Assembly (NCBI RefSeq): GCF_008801475.1
Contig: NZ_VZPP01000008.1
Span: 285,838-349,837, forward strand
DNA length: 64,000 nt
Source of the DNA: Pseudomonas moorei
GTDB lineage: Bacteria > Pseudomonadota > Gammaproteobacteria > Pseudomonadales > Pseudomonadaceae
Direction: 5' to 3'
Every line of letters starts with the position of its first letter. Position 1 is the first letter of the stretch. A program made the translations under genes and the position numbers. Of the stretch, positions 63,729 through 64,000 are shown piece after piece. Under the pieces are notes generated by a model that saw only the letters and a list, made by a program, of their open reading frames with translations, was not told the origin of the DNA and did no database searches.

Positions 63729-64000
63729 TTATCGTGCCAATGCCGACGAGAAATGGCTGATCGCGTGTACGACTTGTCGAGCACTATCCTGAATATCCAG
63801 AATCACTTGACCCGCTTCGCCGGCTAATTTGACGCCTTGTTCCGCCTTGTCTTTACTCGCCTCCATCCTGGTCACGGCCCCCTTGGCCAATTCACGATTG
63901 TGCTGCACCACCTCGACAATCTTGATGGTGGCCTGGCTTGTGCGCGAAGCCAGATTGCGCACTTCGTCGGCGACCACCGCAAAACCACGACCCTGCTCTC
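63729..64000 (-). CDS. Methyl-accepting chemotaxis protein, C-terminal part (5' end off window)
   Basis: The readable 90 residues are the tail of the signalling domain: GRGFAVVADEVRNLASRTSQ, then the helical stretch through GVKLAGEAGQVILDIQ and a stop at 63729. The hairpin tip and all sensor parts lie beyond position 64000. The 72-bp gap to the EAL gene suggests that the two form one unit, with receptor upstream. Confidence 0.88.
   Translation of the reverse strand, partial: EQGRGFAVVADEVRNLASRTSQATIKIVEVVQHNRELAKGAVTRMEASKDKAEQGVKLAGEAGQVILDIQDSARQVVHAISHFSSALAR

Overview
The window reads as a chromosome segment of a fluorescent-group Pseudomonas. The coding density and GC-rich codon use fit this, as do ExaC, AcsA, PotE, ArsH, the OsmC-YcaO fusion, DUF1329 and DUF3422 proteins, several chemoreceptors, and REP elements of the type GTGGGAGCGAGC...GCTCGCGATGG. 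No rRNA, tRNA, CRISPR array, intact insertion sequence or prophage was seen.

Layout. (1) 1-3.2 kb is an accessory, more AT-rich patch for thiosulfate chemistry: tsdB-tsdA, a half-length TauE/SafE exporter and a badly frameshifted rhodanese. It abuts the 3' remnant of a DNA/RNA endonuclease gene. (2) 3.4-6.6 kb holds a DUF3422 membrane protein, a GNAT acetyltransferase, and a ParD-like antitoxin overlapping a second-type methionine aminopeptidase gene. (3) 6.8-16.2 kb is a nearly complete route for 2-aminoethylphosphonate: PhnW, an OPA-type MFS carrier, PhnX, ExaC, a chemoreceptor and AcsA. It would take the compound to phosphate, alanine and acetyl-CoA. (4) 16.4-25.7 kb has a BASS-type transporter, a minus-strand operon (NCS1 permease, HyuB, HyuA, AraC regulator) and an Aer-like PAS chemoreceptor. 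(5) 26.1-27.7 kb is arsR-arsC-arsH without an arsenite pump.

(6) 27.9-34.7 kb is the most distinctive block. It encodes three tandem-domain universal stress proteins, a small unknown protein, a GNAT protein, a zinc alcohol dehydrogenase, a two-pore-helix ion channel and a [4Fe-4S]-type FNR paralogue. Each of its three divergent promoter regions carries two close matches to the ANR/FNR box TTGAT-N4-ATCAA, so I infer a local low-oxygen regulon. (7) 34.8-41.3 kb has an outer-membrane barrel, a small lipoprotein, YghU, the OsmC-YcaO fusion, a phosphoesterase, a nitronate monooxygenase remnant and REP repeats. (8) 41.3-47.8 kb is a LuxR regulator with a Pot-type polyamine ABC importer and an aldehyde dehydrogenase.

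(9) 48-52.7 kb has a LysR regulator divergent from a BesD-like 2-oxoglutarate/Fe(II) oxygenase, followed by a glycine-betaine-type binding protein, glutathione-dependent formaldehyde dehydrogenase and a VOC protein. I infer oxidation of an amino acid or N-methylated compound. (10) 52.9-60 kb holds cupin, DUF2252, PotE with a solute-binding protein, a second binding protein and DUF1329. (11) 60-64 kb has a REP pair, an ABC exporter, an EAL phosphodiesterase and the end of another chemoreceptor cut by the window edge.

Start sites were chosen from visible Shine-Dalgarno sequences and family N termini. Functions are assigned by reading motifs, not by database search.
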